Assembly (NCBI RefSeq): GCF_036492835.1
Contig: NZ_AP025314.1
Location: forward strand, 1,550,001 to 1,614,000
DNA: 64,000 nucleotides
Origin: Fulvitalea axinellae
GTDB lineage: Bacteria; Bacteroidota; Bacteroidia; Cytophagales; Cyclobacteriaceae
Direction: 5' to 3'
Below are positions 9,225-18,411 of this stretch, piece after piece. Numbering within the stretch: the first letter of the stretch is position 1; every line of letters begins with the position of its first letter. The notes beneath the pieces were generated by a model. It was not told the origin of the DNA. It made no database searches and saw nothing but the letters and a program-made list of their open reading frames with translations. The position numbers were made by a program, and so were the translations under genes.

Positions 9225-12200
9225 TAGAGCGTGATTTTGAGGTTAAAAGTCCAGCTGCGGGGGGCGGGAATACCGCCTGATCTGGTGATTGCCGGTACTT
9301 TTATCGAGCCGGCGTTAACGAAGACTTCCGGGTCAACGTTCTCCACCTCGGACCAAACGTAGAGGTTACGTCCGGTAATCGAGAGGTTGGCGGACTGGAT
9401 GAAGGTTTTCGAGAGCAAAGACCTCGGAATCTGGTAGGATAGGCTCAGTTCCTTAAGCTTTACGAACGAACCGTCTTTGATCCACATGTCGTTGATTTCG
9501 GTATCTACCCAGAAATCGCCGTAAAACTCTTCCTTGGCGATTTCGTCACCTGCCTGAAACGGCTTGATGCCTTCCGGCGAATCCCAAACGGCGTTGGTAA
9601 GCAATACGCCCTCGTCCCGGTTACCTGTCTCTTTGGCAAGGCCCTTCGCTGTCATTTCCTTGGCAAAACCGTCATAGATGTCGTTGCCGTAGTTGAAGAA
9701 GAACAAGGCTGAGAGGCTCAAGCCTTTGTAGCTGATGGTGTTGCTCCATGACCCGATCCAATCTGGGTTGTAGTTGCCTACCACTTCGAAATCGCTACGC
9801 GGAAGGTCCTTTTGAGAGTCGAAATAATAGTAACCGTTGTACTTGGACAAAGACGCGTCGTGTGTACTCGGGTCGTATTCAAACTTACGGGCTGTACGCG
9901 AGTAAAGATCTCCTCGACGGTTGCCGGGTTTGTCGAATGTGTAAAGGAACCCGTTCACTCCGCGGGTGATAAAACGATCAGGATCATCAGGAGTAAGCTC
10001 TTTCAGCTCCGTGCGGTCCATCGACCAGTTCAGTTGCGAATCCCAACGGAAGTTGTCAGTCTTGATTGGGGTAGCGTTCAATGTTACTTCAAGTCCGTAG
10101 CTGTCTACCTCACCAACGTTCAGCATTACGGCGTCGTAGCCTGTGTATTGCGAAGTCACCAACGGCCAGATCTGGTTGCTGGTTTTGGTTTGGTAATAGG
10201 TGAGGTTCAGTCCCAAGCGGTTGTTGTACATCAAGAGTTCCGATCCGAATTCGAAGGATTTCGAGAACTCGGGCTTAAGGTTGTCTTCAAGTCTGATTTT
10301 GATTTCCTCGACACCCGCCACACCGTTAGAGCCTTCAGTGAAGTTTAGCGTTTGGAAAAGTTTATAAGGGTCGGTGTCGTTACCCACTTCGGCGTAGCCA
10401 CCGCGGAGCTTCCACATATCGAAAGCGGCCGGAAGGTCGAGCATATGATCAATCAAGACCGAGAAAGTGGCCGAAGGGTAGAAGAACGAGTCATTTTCTT
10501 TGTAAAGCAACGATGAGGTCCAATCGTTCCTTGCGGTGATATCAAGGAAGAGCATATCCTTGTAGCCAAGGTTAGCGAAAGCGTAAAGCGAGTTGATACG
10601 TTTGCGGGAGGCGTTTACGGCGTTGGTTACGCGCGGAAACGTTCTGTAATTACCCAAAGTGTACACTTCCGGAATAAGAAGCTGATAACTGATGCCGTTG
10701 ATCCAGTCGCTGTCACGGCTCATCATATTGCCACCGGCCGATATTTTGAGTGAGAGGTCGCCGATTTTGTCGTCGTATGTCAGGAGTGCGTCGGTGTTGG
10801 TTTCATAGCCTTTGCTCCACTTCGTTGAGTATGATCCGGTTGTGCGGTCGCCTCTTGTAGTGGTTCCTTCCGCTCCCGGGCCACCTTTGAACTGGGTTTG
10901 TTGCATATAGTAATAACCACCCGCACGCACTACGGCGCTGAGTTTGTCATTGAACTTGTAAGCGAGACTCATATTTCCGTAAAACTGGTCGCGCACTGAC
11001 GAATTTTGGTTTTCATGGAGCGAGAAGTACGGGTTGTCGCTTTGGTCCAGCCAAATCTTTTGTTTTTTGCCCGGTACAGTCCAGTAATTTTGCAAATCGT
11101 TGAGATCCAAGCTGACAGGCCAAAGTCTAGGGTCGATGGTTTGGTTGTTGTCGCTTTCGCTTCTGAAATACTTTACGTTGGCTTTCAGGTCGATAAGGTT
11201 GCGGATAATTTTTGAGGTTACGGAAAGGTCCACCCTGTTTTCCATATAATCCGTATTCGGGATCATGCCTTTTTGGTCTACGTTGGTGTAGGAAAGACGG
11301 AAATTCTGCTTCTCGTCTCCGCTGGTCACAATCACGTTATTGGAAAAAATCAATCCCGTTTCGTAGAAATCCTCGACGTTGTTGGGCGAAGGATTCCAAG
11401 CGGTTGCGCCTGATACCTGATCGACCGTACGCCCGTCAAAGGCAGGTCCCCAGCTATCTACTCTCGTAGAGTTGTAAAGGCCTCCGACCCCTTGACCGTA
11501 TTGGTCTTGGTATTCAGGAAGAATCCCCGGGTTTTGTACGGTTACCGAAGAACGGAGCTCCAAACCGAGGGTGTTCCTGTTTCCTCCGTTTTTGGAAGTG
11601 ATAAGTATCACACCGCCACCGGCACGGGACCCGTAAAGCGCCGCAGCCGCAGGTCCTTTCAACACGGAAATACTTTCGATGTCGTCGGGAGCGATGTCGT
11701 TGATGCTCGGTACGGGAATACCGTCGATTACGTAAAGCGGGTTGTTTGCGCCGTTAAGCGAGCTTTCGCCACGGATTACAATACGCGAACCACCGCCTCC
11801 GATTCCGCCACCGCCTTGGGTGGTGTGTACGCCGGAGATACGACCGGCTAATGAGTTGGTGATATCGAGTTCGCGCGCTTGCGTGAACTCTTCGCTTTTG
11901 ATATCCTGTACGGAATATCCGAGTGATTTTTGCTCACGCGAAATACCCAAAGCCGTTACAACAACTTCGTCCAGTTCTTTTGAGTCAGGATCAAGCTGGA
12001 TATTGAGTGTGGAGGCGTTTCCGACCTGCACTTCTTTGCTGATATAACCGATAAACGAAACAACAAGCACCGAGCCTTGCGGTACGTCTTGGATCGCGTA
12101 TTCGCCCATCACGTTGGTTACGGAGCCGTTTGTGGTGCCTTTGATAGCCACGGAAGCGCCGATCAGGCCTTCGCCGGTTTTGCTGTCCACTACAGTTCCT

Positions 12201-12595
12201 TTTATGTCGAAAGTCTGGTCTTGCTGGAGTGAAGAAGCGCTTCCAGAACCGGTCTTCTTCTTTTTGAATACAATCTGTCCGTTGATTTCCTTGTATTCCA
12301 AATCAAAAGCGTTCGATACTTCGTCAAGTCTTTCCTTAAGTTTTTTCGAACCGCTTTTCGGCCGGTATTTTTTCTCCAAAGGAAGATCGCTGTTCATATA
12401 TGAAAAGCGTAGACCGGTGGCCTCATTGGCCATTTTGAAAAATTCTTTGAGCGTTATTTCTGTTTTTGACACGGAGAGCATAATGTCTCCATACTTCTCA
12501 ATTTGCCATCTGTCGTTGGCCCGTGTTTCGGAAAAAGCCGGTGACAAGAAAAGCAAAGCCAATAGGGGGACTATTGAAAAAAGCCTTTTTTTCAT
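9224..12595 (-). CDS. SusC/RagA-family TonB-dependent outer membrane transporter with STN domain
   Basis: 1123 residues when started at the ATG at 12595 (MKKRLFSIVPLL), which opens a clear signal peptide; the open frame reaches 12757 but its first 54 residues look non-coding. Order: signal peptide (1-26), STN signalling domain (about 38-105), CarboxypepD_reg-like domain (about 128-202; GTVVDSKTGEGLIGASV), TonB box DEVVVTALGI (209-218), plug domain (NSLAGRISGV, about 247-256; YVIDGIPVP, 288-296), then a 22-strand-type barrel ending in an aromatic-rich region. The plug carries an unusual Gly run (GGGGIGGGG, 261-269). STN-bearing SusC proteins signal through FecR to an ECF sigma factor, and both genes lie directly upstream. 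Confidence 0.95.
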   Translation of the reverse strand: MKKRLFSIVPLLALLFLSPAFSETRANDRWQIEKYGDIMLSVSKTEITLKEFFKMANEATGLRFSYMNSDLPLEKKYRPKSGSKKLKERLDEVSNAFDLEYKEINGQIVFKKKKTGSGSASSLQQDQTFDIKGTVVDSKTGEGLIGASVAIKGTTNGSVTNVMGEYAIQDVPQGSVLVVSFIGYISKEVQVGNASTLNIQLDPDSKELDEVVVTALGISREQKSLGYSVQDIKSEEFTQARELDITNSLAGRISGVHTTQGGGGIGGGGSRIVIRGESSLNGANNPLYVIDGIPVPSINDIAPDDIESISVLKGPAAAALYGSRAGGGVILITSKNGGNRNTLGLELRSSVTVQNPGILPEYQDQYGQGVGGLYNSTRVDSWGPAFDGRTVDQVSGATAWNPSPNNVEDFYETGLIFSNNVIVTSGDEKQNFRLSYTNVDQKGMIPNTDYMENRVDLSVTSKIIRNLIDLKANVKYFRSESDNNQTIDPRLWPVSLDLNDLQNYWTVPGKKQKIWLDQSDNPYFSLHENQNSSVRDQFYGNMSLAYKFNDKLSAVVRAGGYYYMQQTQFKGGPGAEGTTTRGDRTTGSYSTKWSKGYETNTDALLTYDDKIGDLSLKISAGGNMMSRDSDWINGISYQLLIPEVYTLGNYRTFPRVTNAVNASRKRINSLYAFANLGYKDMLFLDITARNDWTSSLLYKENDSFFYPSATFSVLIDHMLDLPAAFDMWKLRGGYAEVGNDTDPYKLFQTLNFTEGSNGVAGVEEIKIRLEDNLKPEFSKSFEFGSELLMYNNRLGLNLTYYQTKTSNQIWPLVTSQYTGYDAVMLNVGEVDSYGLEVTLNATPIKTDNFRWDSQLNWSMDRTELKELTPDDPDRFITRGVNGFLYTFDKPGNRRGDLYSRTARKFEYDPSTHDASLSKYNGYYYFDSQKDLPRSDFEVVGNYNPDWIGSWSNTISYKGLSLSALFFFNYGNDIYDGFAKEMTAKGLAKETGNRDEGVLLTNAVWDSPEGIKPFQAGDEIAKEEFYGDFWVDTEINDMWIKDGSFVKLKELSLSYQIPRSLLSKTFIQSANLSITGRNLYVWSEVENVDPEVFVNAGSIKVPAITRSGGIPAPRSWTFNLKITL

Positions 12596-12676
12596 TATAA
12601 TTGGTTTTTGAAGTTCTAAAAAAGGGGTTTGCGCTTGACTGTCAGGGAATTGTCTGCGCATGATAAACCTTTTGGG

Positions 12677-12691
12677 GCGCCCATTGGGCGC
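12677..12691 (+). repeat. GC hairpin with plus-side T tract in the susC leader
   Basis: Stem GCGCCC/GGGCGC with loop ATT, followed by TTTTTTT on the plus strand, the form of an intrinsic terminator facing away from susC. On the susC transcript it would be a stable hairpin preceded by a run of A about 80 nt before the start codon. It may block antisense transcription or act in the 5' leader; neither is shown. Confidence 0.5.
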
Positions 12692-12851
12692 TTTTTTTGT
12701 CGTTATTCTACCATAAACACTTTTTTTGTTAAAAATTATGAGATAATATCCAGCCATTGCCGGAGTACGGATTTCATACCCTAAAAGCGTTCACTGTGGC
12801 GACCGAACGAGGGAATGATTAAGTTTTTAGAATTAGATATATTCAATAAAC

Positions 12852-12883
12852 TAAGTCTGTTTGAAATCTTTAAACAGAACTTA
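12852..12883 (-). terminator. Weak hairpin after fecR
   Basis: Interrupted inverted repeat TAAGTcTGTTT / AAACAgaACTTA about 60 nt beyond the fecR stop on the minus strand. It has no good T tract, so it is at best a weak terminator or mRNA 3' structure that could separate sigma/fecR from susC transcription. Confidence 0.3.
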
Positions 12884-12941
12884 ATCGCTTGTTTTTCAAT
12901 GAAAAATTTGAGGTTGTGATGATTTGAAATTGTTATGGGTT

Positions 12942-13919
12942 TCAACAACCTTTTCCGATTAATTTATATCGACGCTGTCTCGTAGATTCAATTTTTCCGT
13001 CGGTTACAAAGCTTAAAATCTCCATTACGGTTTCGATAGTTTCGTCGTTGAGCGTTACGCTAATACGACAATCCAACATCTCTTTTGATGATGTTTCAAG
13101 TATAACGTTATATGTTCTTTCAATGCGTTTGATCGCTTCGGAGAGCGGTATGTTATCAAAGACCAAAATCCTGTTTTTCCATCCCGCCACCTTTTGGGTA
13201 TCAAAACGTTTGATGACAGTCCCAGAGCTTTCCTTATTCAGTACAATTTGTTGGTCAGGGTGCAAAAGATGGCTTTCGCCTTCGTGAAGCGTTACCTGCA
13301 CTTGGCCTTCGACTAGCGAAATGGCTGAGGTTTTGTCTTCTTTATATGCTTTTACGTTGAATTTTGTACCCAGAACCTTTGTGTCAATTCGGTTGGCGTG
13401 AACGATAAACGGCTTCTTTTTATTCGATTCCACCTCAAAAAATCCTTCGCCCTCGATTTCGACTTCCCGAGTGTCTTTGTCAAATTCCTTAGGATATTCT
13501 AGAGTTGATTTTGAATTAAGCGTTACGATTGATCCGTCAGGCAAGGTCACGGTTTTTATTTCCCCGGCGAGGGCGGTTACTTTCACCATCGGAGTACGAA
13601 GGAAGAAAAAGGCGCCGACCGTAGCCATAATGAGGAGTAGACTGGCGGCCACCCAGTAGGTACGCATTTGGATGACGGTTTTTTCCGAGAACGAAAATCC
13701 GGGTTCCTGTTGCCTTATTTTGGAAGCCACCAAGTTTCGGATTCTATCCCAGTTTTTGTTTTTCGGGGAAGTGAGAGCCCATATTTGGCTTATGCGTTCG
13801 AATTCCTTTTTCCGGCCATCGGCACAGATTTTCTCTTCGAAAGCTTGTCTTTCCTCCGCTGTCGATTCCCCCGCCAAATGGCGTATCGCTTCGTCGTAAA
13901 ATCTATTGTCCTTGTCCAT
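12942..13919 (-). CDS. FecR-family anti-sigma factor
   Basis: 325 residues: N-terminal cytoplasmic anti-sigma region (about 1-85), one membrane segment (about 88-107, WVAASLLLIMATVGAFFFL), a periplasmic FecR domain (TLPDGSIVTLNSKS 125-138, GEGFFEV 157-163, VLGTKFNVKAY 182-192) and a C-terminal DUF4974-type domain (about 250-318). By family it relays the signal from the STN domain of the outer-membrane receptor to the sigma factor. It lies 145 nt after the sigma gene and before susC, the usual order sigma-fecR-susC-susD. Confidence 0.93.
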   Translation of the reverse strand: MDKDNRFYDEAIRHLAGESTAEERQAFEEKICADGRKKEFERISQIWALTSPKNKNWDRIRNLVASKIRQQEPGFSFSEKTVIQMRTYWVAASLLLIMATVGAFFFLRTPMVKVTALAGEIKTVTLPDGSIVTLNSKSTLEYPKEFDKDTREVEIEGEGFFEVESNKKKPFIVHANRIDTKVLGTKFNVKAYKEDKTSAISLVEGQVQVTLHEGESHLLHPDQQIVLNKESSGTVIKRFDTQKVAGWKNRILVFDNIPLSEAIKRIERTYNVILETSSKEMLDCRISVTLNDETIETVMEILSFVTDGKIESTRQRRYKLIGKGC

Positions 13920-14064
13920 GAATTAAATGCGTTTCATATACAATGACAGGGAATTTGAGGGGGACCTACTATTGAGGTCGTAGATTTTTTTAATTTTTTT
14001 ACGAACACGAAAAAAATGGGCCAGTAAAAGTTTTCCTTATTGTTAATTTAACAATAGGATAATC

Positions 14065-14685
14065 TTAAAAATGAATATACTTCAGTAATGCGGGGGCTAT
14101 AATGGCAAGGCTTACCAGCTTGTCCTCATCCATAAGTTTGGATCTGTGGGAAGCCATAAACTTTTGGGCTTCGCTGATCTGGTTTTGTACGGTGTTTTCC
14201 GAAATTTCGAGCTTTTTCGCTATTTCCCGGTAGCTTAGACCTTCATATCTACTCATTTTGAAAATGAGCTTTCTACGTGGCGGCAACATTTCCACCAAAG
14301 AGTCGATAGCGTCCCGCAATTCGGAAAAACGTTGTCCGCTGTCGGCTTCCATATGAGAATGGAGGTTGGTGGAATAAGAGTCTTCGATCGAAACTTTACT
14401 GATTTTGGGTTTTGTCGCAAAATTCAGGGACCGGTTTTTTACGGCCGTAAAAAAGTAGGCTTTCACATTTCCGGTAATGTTAAGCTGTTCCCTTTTGAAC
14501 CAAATTTGGGCAAACACGTCGGAGACTATTTCCTCCGCTACGTGGGAGTCGTGGGTGAGGTATTTTGAAAATTCGCAAAGAGCCGTAAAGTGGCGCCTTA
14601 TCAAGTGATCGAGCGCCTGTGGGTCTTCCTCCCTAAGCTTGGTCCATAGCTCGCGGTCGGAAGCGTTTTTGTATTTCTCCATCAA
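14065..14685 (-). CDS. ECF RNA polymerase sigma factor (Bacteroidota SusC/D-linked type)
   Basis: 206 residues with sigma region 2 (about 27-95; HFTALCEFSKYLTHDSHVAEE) and region 4 (about 128-180; LPPRRKLIFKMSRYEGLSYREI read across 134-155, then the helix-turn-helix ISENTVQNQI). There is no region 3, as expected for an ECF factor. It heads the minus-strand locus sigma-fecR-susC-susD-lipoprotein, so by family it should switch on susC/D transcription when FecR releases it. An ATG one codon into the frame is an equally good start. Confidence 0.93.
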   Translation of the reverse strand: MMEKYKNASDRELWTKLREEDPQALDHLIRRHFTALCEFSKYLTHDSHVAEEIVSDVFAQIWFKREQLNITGNVKAYFFTAVKNRSLNFATKPKISKVSIEDSYSTNLHSHMEADSGQRFSELRDAIDSLVEMLPPRRKLIFKMSRYEGLSYREIAKKLEISENTVQNQISEAQKFMASHRSKLMDEDKLVSLAIIAPALLKYIHF

Positions 14686-14804
14686 TATAAAGCGGTGTGT
14701 GCGGTAGCAAATTACGAAAGATATTCAAAAATTGATGGAATTAACAGATTTGATTATGTGTGTTTAATCTTTGGGAAACAATATTTTTGGACTTTTCAAC
14801 AAGG

Positions 14805-14829
14805 GAAACTACCCGTTTAGGGTAGTTTC
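14805..14829 (-). terminator. Hairpin overlapping the DUF4340 stop codon
   Basis: A 10-bp perfect stem GAAACTACCC/GGGTAGTTTC with a 5-nt loop that contains the stop codon of the DUF4340 gene. The sequence after it on the minus strand (CCCTTGTTG) is not a strong T tract, so termination is plausible but not certain. Confidence 0.45.
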
Positions 14830-15728
14830 ATGAATTTTTCCAATCGTTTTTTACTAAGCAGAATAAACGATTTGTCATCGACTAGGGCGGGCCAGAAATC
14901 CCTGTCGCCTACGTCATAAACGGCGAGCGCTCGGGTTCCGTCCTGATCCGTAGTGGTGGCTTTGTAAAACGGCTCGATAGTCCGTAGGTTGGAATAATTT
15001 CCGTATTCTTTTTCGGGGACAAAACGGTCGGCTTCCATAAACACAAGACCGGAAACCAGGCTTTTCAACTTATCCTGATCGGGCTCGCCTTCGCCTTCGT
15101 AGTTCAGTTGCCCTTGTCGTACGGTTACGCCAAAGGATTTTTCGTTGTGTTTTACCCTAATGTCAAGGTCGCCTTTGGGCATATCCCAGAGTCTTCTGTT
15201 GCGCCAGTCGATGGCCGGAATCTCGAAAATCCCCGACACGTAACTGTCGTCGTATCCCGGAATATGGATTTGGTAGGCTTTTCCGTCTTGCGATTCGAAG
15301 AAGTAGGAGCGTTTCTGTTGGGCCTCGCCGGTCGCTATAAACGATTGCAGTTTTTTATCTTTTGAAAAAATACTGACAGCGATTCCCGTTTGGCTAAGGC
15401 TTCCCCGAAGTTTACCGGCCACCTCCTCGCTAAGCGGATGCTTTACTCGAATGTCTTTAAGTAATGAAAGCAGAAAACGCGTCATATTCGGATCCGCCTT
15501 CTTTTCGCCGATGTTCCAGCCGTTACCGTTTCGGTTTAGAGTTACGGTAACGCCGTCGGGTCTTTTCAGCGAAATACGATTAATGGATACGGTGTCTTCG
15601 ACGGTGAAGCGCTTGTCCGTATTTACGATTTCCTTTGTTCCGGCCGGTTTGTCCGGGGCGGTAAGCAACCAAACGTTGAGCCCGACCAACGAAAGGAATA
15701 TGATGAGCAGTACGGTGTTCTTTTTCAT
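14817..15728 (-). CDS. DUF4340 domain protein, gliding/ABC cluster
   Basis: 303 residues with one N-terminal membrane anchor (about 5-24, TVLLIIFLSLVGLNVWLL) and a periplasmic body. The segment with 'VSINRISLKRPDGVTVTLNR' followed by 'GWNI' is typical of DUF4340 proteins, which in many phyla accompany GldF/GldG-type ABC-2 transporters. The start lies 6 nt after the gldG stop, so it belongs to the gldF-gldG operon. A beta-rich periplasmic partner of GldG is the likely role; the biochemical function is unknown. Confidence 0.8.
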   Translation of the reverse strand: MKKNTVLLIIFLSLVGLNVWLLTAPDKPAGTKEIVNTDKRFTVEDTVSINRISLKRPDGVTVTLNRNGNGWNIGEKKADPNMTRFLLSLLKDIRVKHPLSEEVAGKLRGSLSQTGIAVSIFSKDKKLQSFIATGEAQQKRSYFFESQDGKAYQIHIPGYDDSYVSGIFEIPAIDWRNRRLWDMPKGDLDIRVKHNEKSFGVTVRQGQLNYEGEGEPDQDKLKSLVSGLVFMEADRFVPEKEYGNYSNLRTIEPFYKATTTDQDGTRALAVYDVGDRDFWPALVDDKSFILLSKKRLEKFMKLP

Positions 15729-15734
15729 ATGACT

Positions 15735-17435
15735 CTACTGTTCGAGGCTGTCGGAATGGCCAGTGAAACGTTTTTTTCTGATCAGGTAAGCGCCTGTGCC
15801 GAACAGGGCGAGCAACAATAATGGTCCACCGATATTGAGCGTTTGCCAAAGCGTGCGCTGTTCCCTGACTTTTACCGTATCGAGCGGACGGATTTTCACC
15901 CGCTTGTTCCGCGCCGTGATCAGTCCGTTTCCGTCGGCCAGAAAGGCTGTGGCGTTTCTGATAAAATCGGCGTTGGCGAAGGTTTGCTTCATGTAAGGGT
16001 CGAAACCTAAATCGAGCGGGGTTTTGTCTCTTGGCTCCAACGCGTTGAGCGCAATGTCTCCGTCGGCCACCACGATCAGTTTGGCGCCTTCGCTTTTGTC
16101 GAGGCGGTTGCGATCGTCGGCGCCTACGGGAGCAAACCTGCCCGCGAAAGCCGATCGGAACTTTCCTTCGAGCAAATAGGCCAAGTTCAGGGGGCCGTCG
16201 GTGAATTTTTTCGGATCATAATCTCTGGAAAGCGCCTCCATACTGACATCGATCGGGGCTTTGAGCTTTCTTGCGTTAGCGGAAGTGCTTAACAAAGCTG
16301 TTTTCCAAATGCCTTTGGTTTTTACAGTGTCGAGCGTTCCCGCAAATTTTGTCGCGATTCCGTCCAGATTTCGTGTCACAACATGTTTGGGCATGCGGTT
16401 TACGAGTGGAAGAAACGGCCAGTTGATAAGGCTGATTTGGGGTTTTCCGCTCACTTCGCTTACTACGACGGGTGTTTTCAGGCTTGTAAGATCTTGGGCC
16501 AGATCGTCATTCAGTCTTACGCCGTAGCGAAATAATAAGCGTTCGATTCCCAGTTCAGTCGGGAAAACCAAGGCTTTGCTTTGGCGAACGCTGTCGAAGT
16601 TTACACTGACTTTGTCGAGCATAAACAAGGCGTTACCGCCACGCATTATGTATTGGTCGATATTGAAAAGACTTTTTTCGGAAAAAGCCTGATCCGGTTT
16701 TACCATTACAATGGCGTCGTAACCGGCGAGCGGTTCCAAAGCGGGATCGACAAAGCTGAGCGAGTAATTTTTTTGCAGAAGATTCCGTATTCCTTCCGTT
16801 TCCGGGCCGGTCGGTTGTCCGTTTCCGGTAAGGTAAGCGATACGTTTTTTGTCGCCGGAAGCCAGGTCCTGTATCGCCGAGGCGATTTCGTATTCTACGT
16901 TCTCAATCGATTGGTTGAGGCTTTCTTGGGAAGATCCGGATGTGCTGCCTTTGAGCAAGGAAATCCCCGTTTCTTGGCCTTTGTAATTGATCACCGCTCC
17001 GGGAAAGGCTACGCGTGTGGTTTTCTTTCCTTCTTTGTTCTCGTGAATTCTTGTGGAAGGAACCCCGAGACTTGTCAGTTTGCGTTGGGTTTCGTTTACG
17101 CTTCTCGGCGTTCTTCCTTTGGTGGGGTCCGTAAAGCGATATTGGACTTTGTGTCCCGAATATGCTTCGAATTCGTCCAAAGTCTCCTTTACGCTATTCT
17201 GAAGGCGTTTGAATCCGGCGGGCAAATCGCCGTCCAGAAACACTTCGACGAAAACCGGTTCTTCCAGCTTGCCCAACATTTTCACGGTTGGTTTCGAAAT
17301 GGTATACCGGCCCTCCTCGGTTAAGTCTACCCGGAAGAAATGCCCGGAAAGCGATAGGTTCAGGGCTAAGAGCACCAAAAGGCCAATGCCGGCCTTGAGC
17401 AGGTCTTCGATTCGTTTCGTGTGGAAATTTACCAT
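15735..17435 (-). CDS. gldG: Gliding-associated ABC transporter periplasmic subunit GldG
   Basis: 566 residues, the usual GldG length. It has an N-terminal membrane helix (about 14-34), a large periplasmic ABC_transp_aux-type region with RVDLTEEGRYTISKPT near residues 35-50, FVEVFLDGDLPAGF (60s-70s), and YLTGNGQPTGPE typical of the second half, then a C-terminal membrane helix (about 535-555) and a short basic tail. It overlaps gldF by 7 nt and is followed after 6 nt by DUF4340. By family it is needed for gliding in Flavobacterium, working with GldF and the ATPase GldA; no gldA is present in this window. Confidence 0.92.
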   Translation of the reverse strand: MVNFHTKRIEDLLKAGIGLLVLLALNLSLSGHFFRVDLTEEGRYTISKPTVKMLGKLEEPVFVEVFLDGDLPAGFKRLQNSVKETLDEFEAYSGHKVQYRFTDPTKGRTPRSVNETQRKLTSLGVPSTRIHENKEGKKTTRVAFPGAVINYKGQETGISLLKGSTSGSSQESLNQSIENVEYEIASAIQDLASGDKKRIAYLTGNGQPTGPETEGIRNLLQKNYSLSFVDPALEPLAGYDAIVMVKPDQAFSEKSLFNIDQYIMRGGNALFMLDKVSVNFDSVRQSKALVFPTELGIERLLFRYGVRLNDDLAQDLTSLKTPVVVSEVSGKPQISLINWPFLPLVNRMPKHVVTRNLDGIATKFAGTLDTVKTKGIWKTALLSTSANARKLKAPIDVSMEALSRDYDPKKFTDGPLNLAYLLEGKFRSAFAGRFAPVGADDRNRLDKSEGAKLIVVADGDIALNALEPRDKTPLDLGFDPYMKQTFANADFIRNATAFLADGNGLITARNKRVKIRPLDTVKVREQRTLWQTLNIGGPLLLLALFGTGAYLIRKKRFTGHSDSLEQ

Positions 17436-18151
17436 AATCTGCTGGCGAGTCTAAGACGTGTAACAATCAGGGCCGATGCGATCACCGACGCGAAATACAG
17501 TAAATCGCGGGAATCGATAAGGCCACGCCCGATGGCGTTGTAGTGGTAAAGCAAGCCGAGGCGTTCGACATTGAGCGCACCGGAGGTAAACATTCCCGAT
17601 ACGGACGAAAATCCGCTATAAAGCGCAAAGCAAGCGAAAGCCGAAGAGATAAAGGCCACAATTTGGTTTTCGGTAAGCGAAGAGGCCGTGATGCCGATTG
17701 CGGTAAACACGCCCCCGAGCATCAAAAGGCCGGCGTAAGATCCGGCGATGCCCGCGCTGTCAAGGTTTCCGGCCGGACTGCCGAGCATATAGACGGAAAC
17801 GTAATACAGCGCCGTAGGAATCAAAGTAAGCGCCACCAAAGCCCAGCCGGCGAAGAACTTGCCGAGGATGATCTCCCAAGCGCCGAGCGGTTTGGTCAAA
17901 AGCAGTTCGATGGTTCCGGTTTTCTGTTCTTCGGCGAACATCCGCATGGTGACGGCCGGGATTAGGAACATAAAAACATAAGGCCCCAGGCTAAAAAGCG
18001 TTTCCATGTCGGCGAAGCCGTAATTCAGGACACTGGTTTCCGGAAATACCCACATAAGCAGGCCAATTCCCGTAAGAAACACGCCCATGACCACGTAGCC
18101 GATCAGGGAGTTAAGGAATCCGTTAATTTCTTTCTTGAAAATATTAAGCAT
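17429..18151 (-). CDS. gldF: Gliding-associated ABC transporter permease GldF
   Basis: 240 residues with about six membrane segments, an ABC-2-type permease. Characteristic text includes FKKEINGFLNSLIGYVVMGV at the start and 'RMFAEEQKTGTIELLLTKP', the conserved cytoplasmic loop seen in GldF and NosY-like permeases. It is the first gene of the gldF-gldG-DUF4340 operon and overlaps gldG by 7 nt. It should pair with an ATPase (GldA) encoded elsewhere. Confidence 0.92.
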   Translation of the reverse strand: MLNIFKKEINGFLNSLIGYVVMGVFLTGIGLLMWVFPETSVLNYGFADMETLFSLGPYVFMFLIPAVTMRMFAEEQKTGTIELLLTKPLGAWEIILGKFFAGWALVALTLIPTALYYVSVYMLGSPAGNLDSAGIAGSYAGLLMLGGVFTAIGITASSLTENQIVAFISSAFACFALYSGFSSVSGMFTSGALNVERLGLLYHYNAIGRGLIDSRDLLYFASVIASALIVTRLRLASRLW

Positions 18152-18195
18152 GCTGGCCTTTTGTTTTGGTCAGTTTCTTGGCCCGGCGCCGAAAG

Positions 18196-18214
18196 TTGTA
18201 GGCCGGGCCTACAA
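18196..18214. repeat. 19-bp palindrome upstream of gldF
   Basis: TTGTAGGCCGGGCCTACAA, perfect except for the central base, 45 nt upstream of the gldF start in the region shared with the divergent ppx gene. It could be a protein-binding operator or an mRNA hairpin in the gldF leader. Confidence 0.5.
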
Positions 18215-18411
18215 AATAACGTCATTTTTCCGAAAAATAATGCGTACCCGCACCTGAGCGAAAGCCAAAAACCGCTCTTTTTATGGCTTAAAAGGTGAAA
18301 TGATGGAAAATACGGGTGTCAATTTGGCGTTGTATAGCGGATTGACGCCGGATTTATTCGGAGGAAAAGACCAAAACCGCTTATATTGCGGGTTCACTAA
18401 CACTCTGTTTT

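Larger units (their letters stand above)
12596..12941. other. Intergenic leader region upstream of susC (346 nt)
   Basis: Lies between the fecR stop and the susC start on the minus strand, and should hold the ECF-dependent susC promoter. It contains two hairpin-forming sequences listed separately (12677-12691 and 12852-12883). No small gene is supported. Confidence 0.5.
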
